From the NCBI RefSeq assembly GCF_900101045.1, contig NZ_FNFN01000005.1:434001-498000 (forward strand): a DNA stretch of 64,000 nt, given 5' to 3'. The first letter of the stretch is position 1. Each line of letters opens with the position of its first letter. This DNA is from Nocardioides sp. YR527. Lineage in GTDB: Bacteria; Actinomycetota; Actinomycetes; Propionibacteriales; Nocardioidaceae. A program made the translations under genes and the position numbers. Positions 27,692 through 36,252 of this stretch are shown one piece after another. The notes beneath the pieces are model-generated. The model was not told the origin of the DNA. It was given only the letters and a program-made list of their open reading frames with translations, and made no database searches.

Positions 27692-29149
27692 ATGGCCCAC
27701 TCCCACGGCCACTCCCACGGTGAGCACGATGCCGAGGTGGAGGTCGAGGCCCTGCCGCGGTTGGTGCTGACCGTCTCGCTCGTGCTCGTGGCTGTCGTCA
27801 CCGTCGTCGGGGTGGCTCTCTGGTGGCCCGACCGTGCCGCCGTCGACAAGCTCCAGGGGTCGCAGGAGTTCATCGCCGAGGGCGTCGTCTTCGAGACCGC
27901 CGAGGTGATCTCGGTCGCCGAGCCGTGCAGCACCGAGAACACGCCGAAGGGCTGCAACACCGCCACCGCGACGCTCACCAGCGGACCCGACACCGGCACC
28001 GAGGTGGGGGTCGAGATCTCGACGCCGATGGCCCGCTCCGGCCTGGAGGCCGGTGATGAGGTGGAGCTCTCGCGCACGGAGAAGGAGGGGGAGGCGACGT
28101 ACGCCTTCTTCGACGTCAAGCGCGGGCCGCCGCTGGTCCTGCTGGTCGGCCTCTTCGTCGCGTGTGTCGTCGCGGTCGCGCGGATGCGCGGGCTGATGGC
28201 GGTGCTCGGCCTGGGGTTCGCGGGGGCGGTGGTATGGCTGTTCCTGCTGCCCGCGTTGCTCTCCGGCGAGCCCGCGGCGTGGACCGCGCTGGTCTCCTCG
28301 GTGCTGATCCTCTACGTGGTGCTCTACACCACCCACGGGTTCTCGGTGCGGACGTCGGTGGCGCTGGCCGGCACCCTGGCCGGGGTCGCGGTGACCGCGC
28401 TGATCGGCACCTTCGCCATCGGCGCGAGCCGGCTGTCCGGACTGGGCTCGGAGAGCGGTCAGACGCTCTCCTCGCTCGACGCCGCGCTCGACCTGCAGAG
28501 CCTGCTGGTCGCCGCGGTGATCATCGCCGGCCTCGGCGCGCTCAACGACGTCACCATCACCCAGGCCTCCGCGGTGTGGGAGCTGCGCGCCGCCGGCCCG
28601 GACACGTCCCGCTGGGACGTCTTCCGCGGCGCGATGCGGATCGGCCGTGACCACGTCGCCTCGACGATCTACACGATCGTGTTCGCCTACGTCGGCAGCG
28701 CGCTGACCCTGCTGCTGGTGATCCAGCTCTACGACCGGACCTTCCTCTCGCTGCTGACGACCGAGCAGATGGCCGGCGAGATCGTCGCCACCATGGCCGC
28801 GGGCATCGGGGTGGTGCTGGCGATGCCGATCACCACGATCATCGGCGCGCTGACCGTCCCCGGTCCGACCGGGCGGCCGGAGGAGATGGAGTACGACGCG
28901 CCCCGGCGCGCGATGGTCCCGCCCAGGCCGCAGCCGCCCGGGCCGCAGCCGCCTCCTGGCTATCGGCCGACTAGGGTTGGGCCTCGTGAGCAAGCCGGTC
29001 CGTACCCCAACACCCCACCCGTCCGGGGCTACCCCGCCCCCGGTCCCCAAGGACCTCGTCCCGCACCACGTGGCGATCATCATGGACGGCAACGGCCGAT
29101 GGGCCAAGGACCGTGGCCTCCCCCGGACCAAGGGCCACGAAGCCGGTGA
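27692..29149 (+). CDS. YibE/F-family membrane protein
   Basis: The 485-residue protein has a His-rich cytoplasmic start (HSHGHSHGEHD), one helix, an extracytoplasmic domain (~residues 50-145 with a Cys pair, EPCSTENTPKGC), and then about seven helices of the YibE/F family (ALNDVTITQASAVWELRAAG, MAMPITTIIGAL-like AMPITTIIGALTVPG). The function of the family is unsettled. The proline-rich C-terminal tail after residue ~415 overlaps uppS by 164 bp in another frame. A one-base indel would end it at a TAG (28972-28974), just before uppS. The His-rich start and the nearby zinc operon hint at a metal link. Confidence 0.8.
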   Translation: MAHSHGHSHGEHDAEVEVEALPRLVLTVSLVLVAVVTVVGVALWWPDRAAVDKLQGSQEFIAEGVVFETAEVISVAEPCSTENTPKGCNTATATLTSGPDTGTEVGVEISTPMARSGLEAGDEVELSRTEKEGEATYAFFDVKRGPPLVLLVGLFVACVVAVARMRGLMAVLGLGFAGAVVWLFLLPALLSGEPAAWTALVSSVLILYVVLYTTHGFSVRTSVALAGTLAGVAVTALIGTFAIGASRLSGLGSESGQTLSSLDAALDLQSLLVAAVIIAGLGALNDVTITQASAVWELRAAGPDTSRWDVFRGAMRIGRDHVASTIYTIVFAYVGSALTLLLVIQLYDRTFLSLLTTEQMAGEIVATMAAGIGVVLAMPITTIIGALTVPGPTGRPEEMEYDAPRRAMVPPRPQPPGPQPPPGYRPTRVGPREQAGPYPNTPPVRGYPAPGPQGPRPAPRGDHHGRQRPMGQGPWPPPDQGPRSR

Positions 29150-29765
29150 GTCCTCGCTCTTCGACGTCGTCGAGGGAGCCATCGAGATCGGCGTGAAGGC
29201 GATCTCGGCCTACGCGTTCTCCACCGAGAACTGGTCGCGCTCGCCCGACGAGGTGAAGTTCCTGATGGGGTTCAACCGCGACGTCATCCGCCGCCGCCGC
29301 GACGAGATGAACGAGCTCGGGGTCCGGGTGCGTTGGGCCGGTCGTGCGCCGCGGCTGTGGAAGTCCGTCATCAACGAGCTCAAGATCGCCGAGGAGATGA
29401 CGAAGGACAACACCGTCTGCACGCTGACGATGTGCGTCAACTACGGCGGTCGCGCCGAGCTGACCGACGCCGTGCGGCGGATGGGTGAGGACGTACGCGC
29501 CGGGAAGCTGCGTCCGGAGAAGATCACCGAGAAGACCTTCGAGCGCTACCTCTACGTCCCTGACCTCCCCGACGCCGACCTCATCTGGCGCACCTCCGGC
29601 GAGCAGCGGCTGTCCAACTACATGCTCTGGCAGGCCGCCTACTCCGAGTTCGTCTTCACCGACGTGCTGTGGCCCGACGTCGACCGTCGCCACCTGTGGC
29701 ACGCCATCGAGACGTACGCCTCCCGGGACCGCCGCTACGGCGGCGCCCTCCCCAACCCCGTCTAG
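28986..29765 (+). CDS. uppS: Isoprenyl transferase (decaprenyl/undecaprenyl diphosphate synthase)
   Basis: This cis-prenyltransferase makes the long polyprenyl diphosphate used as lipid carrier for peptidoglycan and arabinogalactan-type polymers. The 259-residue protein has HHVAIIMDGNGRWAKDRG (catalytic Asp), YAFSTENWSRSPDEV, and the C-terminal DLIWRTSGEQRLSNYMLWQ with YSEFVFTDVLWPD. GTG 28986 is the likely start; TTG 28977 is an alternative. Either lies inside the YibE/F reading frame. A second, shorter paralogue is encoded at 40986. Confidence 0.95.
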   Translation: MSKPVRTPTPHPSGATPPPVPKDLVPHHVAIIMDGNGRWAKDRGLPRTKGHEAGESSLFDVVEGAIEIGVKAISAYAFSTENWSRSPDEVKFLMGFNRDVIRRRRDEMNELGVRVRWAGRAPRLWKSVINELKIAEEMTKDNTVCTLTMCVNYGGRAELTDAVRRMGEDVRAGKLRPEKITEKTFERYLYVPDLPDADLIWRTSGEQRLSNYMLWQAAYSEFVFTDVLWPDVDRRHLWHAIETYASRDRRYGGALPNPV

Positions 29766-29890
29766 CCGCTGGTCGAGCCGCCGGAGCCGCTAGGCGGAGG
29801 CGTGTCGAGACCAACACAGTCCCCTCGGCGCTCGATAGGACCGTGTTGGTCTCGACACCGCTCGCTGGCGCTCGCGGGCTCGACCAGCGG
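29766..29890. repeat. Nested inverted repeat between uppS and zur
   Basis: Outer arms CCGCTGGTCGAGCC (29766-29779) and complement (29877-29890) enclose inner arms GTGTCGAGACCAACAC (29802-29817) and complement (29843-29858). The whole 127-bp convergent intergenic region is this structure. From memory, the sequence (GGTCTCGACA...CTCGACCA) is a common intergenic repeat in Nocardioides genomes. It probably acts as a bidirectional terminator. Confidence 0.8.
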
Positions 29891-29892
29891 AG

Positions 29893-30285
29893 TCAGCGGC
29901 AGTCGGTGCAGGTGCCGAAGATCTCCAGGGTGTGGGAGACGTCGGTGAAGCCGTTGTCCTCGGCCATGGTCTTGGTCCAGCGCTCGACGGCGGGGCCCTC
30001 GACCTCGACGGTGCGGCCGCACTGACGGCAGACCAGGTGATGGTGGTGGGTGTCGGAGCAGCGGCGGTAGATCGTCTCGCCGTCCTCGGAGCGCATCGCG
30101 TCGACCGCGCCGGCCTCAGCCAGCGCGGTCAGCGTGCGGTAGACGGTGGCCAGGCCGACGGTGCCGTCGAGACGGGAGTGGATCTCCTGGGCGGAGTGGA
30201 AGCCGTCGTAGGTCCGTAGCGCCTCGGCCACGGCGAGCCGCTGCTTGGTGGGGCGCAGGGAGCTCGGGGGATCAATGCTCGTCAT
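29893..30285 (-). CDS. zur: Fur-family regulator, probably zinc-sensing Zur
   Basis: The 130-residue repressor has a winged-helix DNA-binding part (RPTKQRLAVAEALRTYDGFH, then VGLATVYRTLTALAEAGAVD) and a C-terminal dimer/metal domain. That domain has HHHHLVCRQCGRTVEVEG and a final CTDC forming the structural Cys4 zinc site. It is the last gene of znuA-znuC-znuB-zur, overlapping znuB by 14 bp, and sits where mycobacteria carry furB/zur. Assignment to zinc rather than iron rests on this context. Its likely operator is the double palindrome at 33056-33093. Confidence 0.9.
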   Translation of the reverse strand: MTSIDPPSSLRPTKQRLAVAEALRTYDGFHSAQEIHSRLDGTVGLATVYRTLTALAEAGAVDAMRSEDGETIYRRCSDTHHHHLVCRQCGRTVEVEGPAVERWTKTMAEDNGFTDVSHTLEIFGTCTDCR

Positions 30286-31291
30286 AGTGCTCTCCCTCGG
30301 CGCCGACGTGCGCCGCGTGCCGGTGCCCGTCGTGGATGTAGTCGACGTGGTCGCCGTGCTCGACCGCGACGTGGCCGCACTTCTCGCCGTGGTGGTGCGG
30401 GTGTGCCTCGTCGACCGGTTTCTCCACGGGCGCGGTCTCCGGGAACGGGGCCACGAGCGCCCGCCGACGGCGCAGCCAGGCGCCGATCGGCCAGACGAGG
30501 AAGAACCCGGCCAGGGCGACCAGCACGATGCTGGGTCCCGGCTGGACGTTGGCGCCGGTGCGGGAGAGCGCGGCCGCGAGCACCAGGCCGCCGACCGAGG
30601 CGGCCAGGCCCGCGCCCATGGCACCGAGCAGCGTCATCCGGAACGACCGGGTCAGCTGCTGCACGATCGCGACAGGTACGACCATGAGGGCGGAGACGAG
30701 CAGCAGCCCGACGGTGCGCATCGCGATCACCACGCTCAGGGCAGCGAGCACGGCGACGAGGATGGAGTAGAACCGCACCGGCAGCCCGGCGACCTTGGCG
30801 TAGTCGGCATCCTGGGAGACCGCGAACAGCTGTGGCGAGAGGCCGACGCAGATCACGATCAGCACGACCGCGAGGGCCATCGTCACGAGCAGGTCGTCGA
30901 CCGAGATCGTCAGAATCGAGCCGAAGAGGAACTCCTGGAGCCGGGAGGCGCCGGTGCCGGCGAGCCCGGTGACGAAGACGCCGCCGGCGAGCCCGCCGTA
31001 GAAGAGCATCGCCAGGGCGACGTCGCCTTCGGCGTGGCCGCGCTCGCGCACGATCTCGATGACCACGGCCCCGGCGATGGCCACGATCACCGCGGCCCAG
31101 GTCGGCGAGGTCTGGGTCCACAGGCCGATCGCGACGCCGGTGACGGCGACGTGACCGATGCCGTCACCCATCAGCGCCAGTCGCCGCTGCACGATGTAGG
31201 TGCCGACCGCCGGCGCCGCGATCCCGACGAGGAACGCCGCGATCAGGGCCCGCTGCATGAACGGCACCGAGAAGAGCTCGAGAAGAGTCAT
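30272..31291 (-). CDS. znuB: Zinc ABC transporter permease ZnuB with histidine-rich tail
   Basis: A 339-residue permease of the ABC-3 family with about eight to nine helices (RALIAAFLVGIAAPAVGTYI through SIVLVALAGFFLVWPIGAWL). The typical RRLALMGDGIGHVAVTGVAI motif contacts the ATPase. The last ~60 residues form a cytoplasmic tail rich in histidine (HPHHHGEKCGH, DHVDYIHDGHRHAAH), probably a zinc buffer or sensor region. ATG 31291 or GTG 31294 starts the gene, overlapping the znuC stop. Its own end overlaps the zur start by 14 bp. Confidence 0.92.
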   Translation of the reverse strand: MTLLELFSVPFMQRALIAAFLVGIAAPAVGTYIVQRRLALMGDGIGHVAVTGVAIGLWTQTSPTWAAVIVAIAGAVVIEIVRERGHAEGDVALAMLFYGGLAGGVFVTGLAGTGASRLQEFLFGSILTISVDDLLVTMALAVVLIVICVGLSPQLFAVSQDADYAKVAGLPVRFYSILVAVLAALSVVIAMRTVGLLLVSALMVVPVAIVQQLTRSFRMTLLGAMGAGLAASVGGLVLAAALSRTGANVQPGPSIVLVALAGFFLVWPIGAWLRRRRALVAPFPETAPVEKPVDEAHPHHHGEKCGHVAVEHGDHVDYIHDGHRHAAHVGAEGEHYDEH

Positions 31292-32103
31292 CACAGCTCC
31301 TTGAGCGGGGTCGGGACGGCGGCGTTGGGCTCGGGGGTCGAGGCGTCGTCGCAGTGGACGTGCCCGGCGTCGAAGCCCTGGGCGTGGACGTCGGCGTCGG
31401 AGAGGGGTGGGCCGTCGTAGGCCTTGCGCCCGTCGCGCATGACGACGGCGCGGTCGACCAGCGGGGCCAGCGGCCCGAGCTCGTGGGCGACCAGCACGAT
31501 CGTGGCGCCCGCTTCCTTGAGCCGGCCGAGAGCCCCGGCCAGCGCGTGCTGGTTGGGCAGGTCGACGCCGGCGGTGGGCTCGTCGAGGAGCAGCAGCTCG
31601 GGACGGCCGGCGAGCGCCCGCGCGATCAGCACCCGCTGGTGCTGACCGCCGGAGAGCTGGGCGACCCCACGGTGGGCGTACGCATCCATCCCGACCACCT
31701 CGAGCGCTGCCCGGATCGCGGCCCGGTCGGCGCTGCGCAGCGGCCGCAGCAGCTTGCGGTGGGTGAGCCGGCCGGAGGCGACGACCTCCCAGACCGAGGC
31801 GGGTACGCCGCCGGTGGCGGTGCTTCGCTGCGGTACGTAGCCGACCCGGGACCAGTCGTGGAAACCGGCCAGGGGGCGGCCGAACAGCTCCAGGCGGCCG
31901 GCCGAGAGCGGGTTGAGGCCGACCAGGGTGCGTACGAGCGTCGACTTGCCGGAGCCGTTGGCGCCCATCAGAGCGACGAACTCACCGCGCTCGACAGTCA
32001 GGTCCACCTCGCGCAGGACGGGGCGTCCGGACAGGGCGACATCCCCGTGCAGGAGCTGCACGGGGACATCGGAGGGAACGGTGCTGTTCCCGTTGGGTTT
32101 CAC
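31291..32103 (-). CDS. znuC: Zinc ABC transporter ATP-binding protein ZnuC
   Basis: The 270-residue ATPase energises zinc uptake. Walker A is GANGSGKST, the signature is LSGGQHQRVLIARAL, Walker B is LLLLDEPTAGVD, and the switch His is in VLVAHELG. The C-terminal stretch (HVHCDDASTPEPNAA) has extra His and Cys. The GTG start overlaps the znuA stop by 4 bp (GTGA). Confidence 0.93.
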   Translation of the reverse strand: MKPNGNSTVPSDVPVQLLHGDVALSGRPVLREVDLTVERGEFVALMGANGSGKSTLVRTLVGLNPLSAGRLELFGRPLAGFHDWSRVGYVPQRSTATGGVPASVWEVVASGRLTHRKLLRPLRSADRAAIRAALEVVGMDAYAHRGVAQLSGGQHQRVLIARALAGRPELLLLDEPTAGVDLPNQHALAGALGRLKEAGATIVLVAHELGPLAPLVDRAVVMRDGRKAYDGPPLSDADVHAQGFDAGHVHCDDASTPEPNAAVPTPLKEL

Positions 32104-33056
32104 TGACAACCGTTGGCCGCCTTCAGGGCGTCGAGGTTCTGGCGCATGAGGGAAAGGTAGTCCTCTCCCTCGGTGTCTGCCGAGAGGCCCTCGATCGGGT
32201 CGAGCACGGCGGTCTTCAGGCCGAGGTCGTCGGCAAGGGTGTCGGCGAGCGCGGTGCTGACCAGACGCTCGGAGAAGATCGTGGTCACGCCGTGCTCCTC
32301 GGCGTGCTCGCCGATCTCGGCGAGCTGGGCCGGGTTGGGCTCGGCGTCGGGGGTCAGGCCGGCGATCGACTCGAACTCCAGGCCGTACTTGTCCAGGTAG
32401 CCGAAGGCGTCGTGGGAGACGACGACGTCCTTGATCTTGCACTGCGCCAGACCGGCCTTGAACTCCTCGTCGACCTTCGTCAGGTCCTCGGTGAGCGACT
32501 TCGCGTTGGCCTCGTAGGTCTCGGCGTTGTCGGGGTCGGCCTCGACCAGAGCGTCGCGGACGCTCTCGGCGTACTGCGCCATCAGCAGCGGGTCGTGCCA
32601 GAAGTGCGGGTCGGACTCGCCGTGGGCGTGCTCGTCCTCGGCTTCCTCGCCCTCGGCGTGCTCCTCCTCGTGGCCGTCCTCGGCCTTGCGGAGCTCGACG
32701 ACCTTCTCGACGTCGACGACCTCGCCCTTGACGTCCTGCTCGACCGCGTCGTCGACGGCCGGCTGGAAGCCGTGCTCGGTGAGGATCAGGTCGGCACTCT
32801 GCAGCGCTGCGGTCTGGTTGATGCTGAGCTCGAGGTCGTGCGGCTCGACGCCCGGCTTGGTCAGGGGAGTGACCTCGGCGAGGTCCCCCGCTACTCGCTC
32901 CGCGACGAACTCCAGCGGGTAGAACGCGGCTGCGACCTGGACCTTCCCCGAGTCTGATCCGGAGGAACCGGAGTCGTCGGAAAGGGCGGCACAGCCGGAG
33001 GTGAGCAGGAGTGCGCCGACGGCAAGGAGGCCGACGGAGCGGGTAGTGGGGGTCAT
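32100..33056 (-). CDS. znuA: Zinc ABC transporter substrate-binding lipoprotein ZnuA
   Basis: A 318-residue cluster A-I binding protein that captures extracellular zinc. The lipobox LLLTSGC gives an acylated Cys at residue 22. Metal ligands are in VEPHDLELS, FWHDP and VVSHDAFGY. The region between the first two contains the acidic, His-rich loop (DGHEEEHAEGEEAEDEHAHG) that marks zinc rather than manganese binders. ATG 33056 and ATG 33065 are both possible; the first overlaps the Zur-type operator. It is 11 bp from the bioD stop but should have its own promoter inside bioD. Confidence 0.93.
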   Translation of the reverse strand: MTPTTRSVGLLAVGALLLTSGCAALSDDSGSSGSDSGKVQVAAAFYPLEFVAERVAGDLAEVTPLTKPGVEPHDLELSINQTAALQSADLILTEHGFQPAVDDAVEQDVKGEVVDVEKVVELRKAEDGHEEEHAEGEEAEDEHAHGESDPHFWHDPLLMAQYAESVRDALVEADPDNAETYEANAKSLTEDLTKVDEEFKAGLAQCKIKDVVVSHDAFGYLDKYGLEFESIAGLTPDAEPNPAQLAEIGEHAEEHGVTTIFSERLVSTALADTLADDLGLKTAVLDPIEGLSADTEGEDYLSLMRQNLDALKAANGCQ

Positions 33057-33093
33057 GAGAACCATTCTCAGGCTAGTTGAGAATGGTTGTCAA
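33056..33093 (-). promoter_or_regulatory. Tandem Zur-type operator at the bioD end / znuA start
   Basis: TGAGAACCATTCTCA (33056-33070) has 6-bp perfect arms. TTGAGAATGGTTGTCAA (33077-33093) is a second near-palindrome of the same sequence. Their centres are 22 bp apart, two helix turns. Both match the A/T-rich TGAxAA...TTxTCA pattern of actinobacterial Zur sites, and they lie directly at the start of znuA. The bioD stop codon is within the first box. Confidence 0.75.
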
Positions 33094-33715
33094 TTCCTTC
33101 CGGGATGCCGAACAGCAGGGGTACGCCGGTCACGCGGGGGAGGTCGATGCGGTTGCACCGCTCGGCGAGGCCCGGATCGCCGGGCCAGGAGCCGATGATC
33201 AGCCCGTCTGGCTCGTGGCCACGAGCGCGCAGCGCGGCCACGGTCAGCTCGGTGTGGTTGAGGGTGCCCAGGCCGGCCGCGGTGACGACGACGAAGGAGG
33301 TGGGGGTGCCGCCGACGAGGAGCGCGTCGGCCAGGTCCAGGAGCGTGCCGCCGTCGGTGTCCAGCCGCACCAGCAGCCCACCTGCGCCCTCGACCAGGAC
33401 GAGGTCGTGGTCCCTGGTCAGGGCTGAGATCGTCGGAGCGTACGCAGTGACTGGTGGGATCGAGACCCCGGCCCGCCGGGCGGCGGTGTCGGGTGCGAGC
33501 GGCTCCTCGAGCCGGGTCAGCTCGTGGACCTCGATCCCGGTCAGACGGTGGATCTCCTCGGCGTCGCAGTCGCCCTCGGCGGTGCCGGTCTGCACCGGCT
33601 TCACGACGGTGACCTTCTCCCCGTTCGTACGCGCCCGGGCGGCCAGCGTCGCCGTCGCCACGGTCTTGCCGACGCCCGTGTTCGTGCCGGTGACGATCAC
33701 CACCCGGCCGGTCAT
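33068..33715 (-). CDS. bioD: Dethiobiotin synthase
   Basis: BioD carboxylates 7,8-diaminopelargonate and closes the ureido ring to give dethiobiotin. The 215-residue protein has the P-loop GTNTGVGKTVATATL, the KPVQTG substrate motif and the VEGAGGLLVRLD motif. ATG 33715 was chosen because it begins directly before the P-loop strand (MTGRVVIVTG). The last codons (HSQLA) are also the zinc operator of znuA. It is the last biotin gene, separated from bioF by a 115-bp repeat-containing gap. Confidence 0.95.
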   Translation of the reverse strand: MTGRVVIVTGTNTGVGKTVATATLAARARTNGEKVTVVKPVQTGTAEGDCDAEEIHRLTGIEVHELTRLEEPLAPDTAARRAGVSIPPVTAYAPTISALTRDHDLVLVEGAGGLLVRLDTDGGTLLDLADALLVGGTPTSFVVVTAAGLGTLNHTELTVAALRARGHEPDGLIIGSWPGDPGLAERCNRIDLPRVTGVPLLFGIPEGIDNHSQLA

Positions 33716-33730
33716 GCCATGCCTCGGGAT

Positions 33731-33813
33731 GCTGACCGAGTTACCTCGGTGTCGGTGCACTTCCTTCGTGGAGTTCCGCGAAGGAAGTGAGCGCTGACCG
33801 AGTTACCTCGGTG
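33731..33813. repeat. Direct repeat plus hairpin between bioF and bioD
   Basis: The 21-bp sequence GCTGACCGAGTTACCTCGGTG occurs at 33731-33751 and again at 33793-33813. Each copy contains the small inverted repeat ACCGAG/CTCGGT. Between them CACTTCCTTCG (33758-33768) pairs with its complement (33779-33789). The origin is unclear; it may reduce or process read-through from bioF to bioD. Confidence 0.8.
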
Positions 33814-33830
33814 AACATTCGGCCGCTCGC

Positions 33831-34949
33831 TCACCGGATCTCACCCACGATCGTGTCGATGGCCTTGGCGGCCCGCTCCCACTCCTCGTCGGTGACACCC
33901 GCCCCGGCCGTGACCCGCAGCCGGGAGATGCCGTCAGGGACCGACGGCGGGCGGAAGCAGCCGACGCGTACGCCCTCGCCGAGCAGGGACGCCTGTGCGA
34001 AGACCGCCGCCTCGGGGGAGGGCATCGGCACCGACAGCACCGCGCCGGCCGGCACCGGGATCCGGAGAGTCCGGGCCAGCTCGGTCACGCGGGTCCTGAT
34101 GGCGGCGGCGAGGTCCGGGCGGGCGCGCGCGACCCGCGCCGCGGCCAGTGCCGCGGCGGTGGAGGCCGGGGCCAGGCCGGTGTCGAAGATGAACGGGCGG
34201 GCGGTGTTGACCAACTGGTCGAGGACCGCTCGCGGCCCCAGCACTGCTCCGCCCTGGCTGCCCAGGCTCTTGGAGAGCGTCGCGGTGACGAGCACGTCGG
34301 GCCGCCCGGCGAGGCCGTGGCGGTGGACGAGACCCGGCCCGTGCACGCCGACGCCGTGCGCCTCGTCGACGATCAGCAGGGCGCCGAACGCCGCGCACAC
34401 CTCGGCCAGCTCGGCGAGCGGTGCCTCGTCGCCTAGCACGGAGTAGACCGACTCGGCGAGCACCAGGGTGCGTACGCCCGGCCGGGCGGCCAGGGCCGCG
34501 TGCACCGCGGTCACGTTGTTGTGCGGGACGACGGTGAGCTGGGCCCGGGAGAGCCGCACCGCGTCGATCAGCGAGGCATGGATGTGTGCGTCCGAGACGA
34601 CATGGGCGGTCCGATCGGCCAGGGCGCCGACGACCGCGAGGTTGGCGTGGTAGCCGGTCGAGAACGTCAGCGCGCCCGGCTGACCGAGCCAGTCGGCGAG
34701 CTCGGTCTCCAGCTCGCCGTGCAGGGTCAAGGTGCCCGTGACCAGCCGCGATGCACCCGCGCCGCCGCCCCAGAGCAGGGCGGCCTCGGCCGCGGCGCGG
34801 CGTACGTCCGGGTGGCCGGACAGGCCCAGGTAGTCGTTCCCGGCCAGGTCGACGACGTCGTCGTCGGGTCCGCGTGGGCGCAGCCGCCGGGTCAGCCCGG
34901 CCTCCTCCCGCGCCTTGGCCGCCTCGTCGAGCCAGGTCTGCCAGCCCAT
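33831..34949 (-). CDS. bioF: 8-amino-7-oxononanoate synthase
   Basis: BioF condenses pimeloyl-ACP (or CoA) with alanine, using PLP. The 372-residue enzyme has NDYLGLSGHPDVRRAAAEAA, GGGAGASRLVTGT, the LIVDEAHGVGVHG aspartate region, and the PLP lysine in TATLSKSLGSQGGAVLG. ATG 34949 is one base after the bioA stop region, so the genes are coupled (bioA stop 34951). Confidence 0.95.
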   Translation of the reverse strand: MGWQTWLDEAAKAREEAGLTRRLRPRGPDDDVVDLAGNDYLGLSGHPDVRRAAAEAALLWGGGAGASRLVTGTLTLHGELETELADWLGQPGALTFSTGYHANLAVVGALADRTAHVVSDAHIHASLIDAVRLSRAQLTVVPHNNVTAVHAALAARPGVRTLVLAESVYSVLGDEAPLAELAEVCAAFGALLIVDEAHGVGVHGPGLVHRHGLAGRPDVLVTATLSKSLGSQGGAVLGPRAVLDQLVNTARPFIFDTGLAPASTAAALAAARVARARPDLAAAIRTRVTELARTLRIPVPAGAVLSVPMPSPEAAVFAQASLLGEGVRVGCFRPPSVPDGISRLRVTAGAGVTDEEWERAAKAIDTIVGEIR

Positions 34950-34950
34950 C

Positions 34951-36252
34951 TCAGGCCACCTCCGCGGCCGCGCCGACGGCCCGGCAGATGCGGGCGAGGT
35001 CGGCCTCGTCGGTGACGTAGGGAGGCATCGTGTAGATCAGGTCGCGGAACGGCCGGATCCAGACGCCCTCGCGCAGTGCGGCGTCGGTGGCCTTCGCGAC
35101 ATCGACGGGGTGGTCGAGCTGGACCACGCCGATCGCGCCGAGGACGCGGACGTCGCTGACGCCCGGCGCGCCGGCGAGAGGAGAGAGGCCGGCCGAGAGT
35201 GCGCCGGAGACCCGGGCGACGTCCCGCTCCCAGCCTCGGCCGGCCAGCAGGTCGAGCGAGGCCAGCGCCACCGCGCAGGCGAGCGGGTTGCCCATGAAGG
35301 TGGGCCCGTGCATGAGCACGCCCGACTCGCTCCGGGAGATCGCGTGCGCGACCTCGGAGGTGGTCAGCACGGCGGCCAGGGTCATGTAGCCGCCGGTCAG
35401 CGCCTTGCCGATGCAGAGGATGTCCGGCGTGACCTGCGAGGACACGAACAGATCGCCGGTGCGCCCCAACCCTGTGGCGATCTCGTCGAAGATCAGCACC
35501 AGCCCGTGCTCGTCGGCGATCTCCCGGAGCGCGACCAGGCAGCGGTCGTCGTAGACCCACATCCCGCCCGCGCCCTGGAGCCGCGGCTCGAGGATGATCC
35601 CGGCGAGCTCATGTGCGTGGGCCTCGACGACCCGGCGTACGCCCTGGGCCCAGGCCTCCACGTCCCCGCCGGGTGCGGGCGGACGCTCGGCGAAGACCTG
35701 CGGGGTGAGCACCTCGGTGAACATCGAGTGCATCCCGCCGACCGGGTCACAGGTGCTCATGCACCCGAACGTGTCGCCGTGGTAGCCGCCGCGCACGGTC
35801 AGCAGCCGGGTCCGCTCCGGCCGCCCGCGGCCGCGCTGGCTCTGCAGCGCCATCTTGATCGCCACCTCGACGCTCACCGACCCCGAGTCGGCGAGGAAGA
35901 CGTGCTGCAGCGGGTCGGGGGTGATCTCCACGAGCCGCCGGGCGAGGTCGATCGCCGGCGCGTGGGTCAGTCCGCCGAACATGACGTGTGCCATCCGGCC
36001 GGCCTGCTCGGCGAGCGCGGCGTCCAGCTCGGGCACCCGATAGCCGTGGACCGCCGACCACCACGACGACATCGCGTCGACGACCTCGAGGCGCTCACCG
36101 CCGTCGTCGAGGTGGAGACGTACGCCCTCGGCACCGGTGACGAGCCGCACCGGCGCGGGGTCGGTCATCGAGGTGTAGGGGTGCCAGAGGTGCTCGCGGT
36201 CGAAGGCGAGCAGATCTGCGCTCAGGCCCTGCTCAAGCGTTGGCAGCGACAT
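34951..36252 (-). CDS. bioA: Adenosylmethionine-8-amino-7-oxononanoate aminotransferase
   Basis: BioA transaminates 8-amino-7-oxononanoate with SAM as amino donor to give 7,8-diaminopelargonate. The 433-residue class III aminotransferase shows HLWHPYTSM at the N-terminus, [33 protein letters not shown], and the PLP lysine in [19 protein letters not shown]. The gene start overlaps the bioB stop by 20 bp. Together with bioB and bioF it forms a leftward operon. Confidence 0.95.
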   Translation of the reverse strand: MSLPTLEQGLSADLLAFDREHLWHPYTSMTDPAPVRLVTGAEGVRLHLDDGGERLEVVDAMSSWWSAVHGYRVPELDAALAEQAGRMAHVMFGGLTHAPAIDLARRLVEITPDPLQHVFLADSGSVSVEVAIKMALQSQRGRGRPERTRLLTVRGGYHGDTFGCMSTCDPVGGMHSMFTEVLTPQVFAERPPAPGGDVEAWAQGVRRVVEAHAHELAGIILEPRLQGAGGMWVYDDRCLVALREIADEHGLVLIFDEIATGLGRTGDLFVSSQVTPDILCIGKALTGGYMTLAAVLTTSEVAHAISRSESGVLMHGPTFMGNPLACAVALASLDLLAGRGWERDVARVSGALSAGLSPLAGAPGVSDVRVLGAIGVVQLDHPVDVAKATDAALREGVWIRPFRDLIYTMPPYVTDEADLARICRAVGAAAEVA

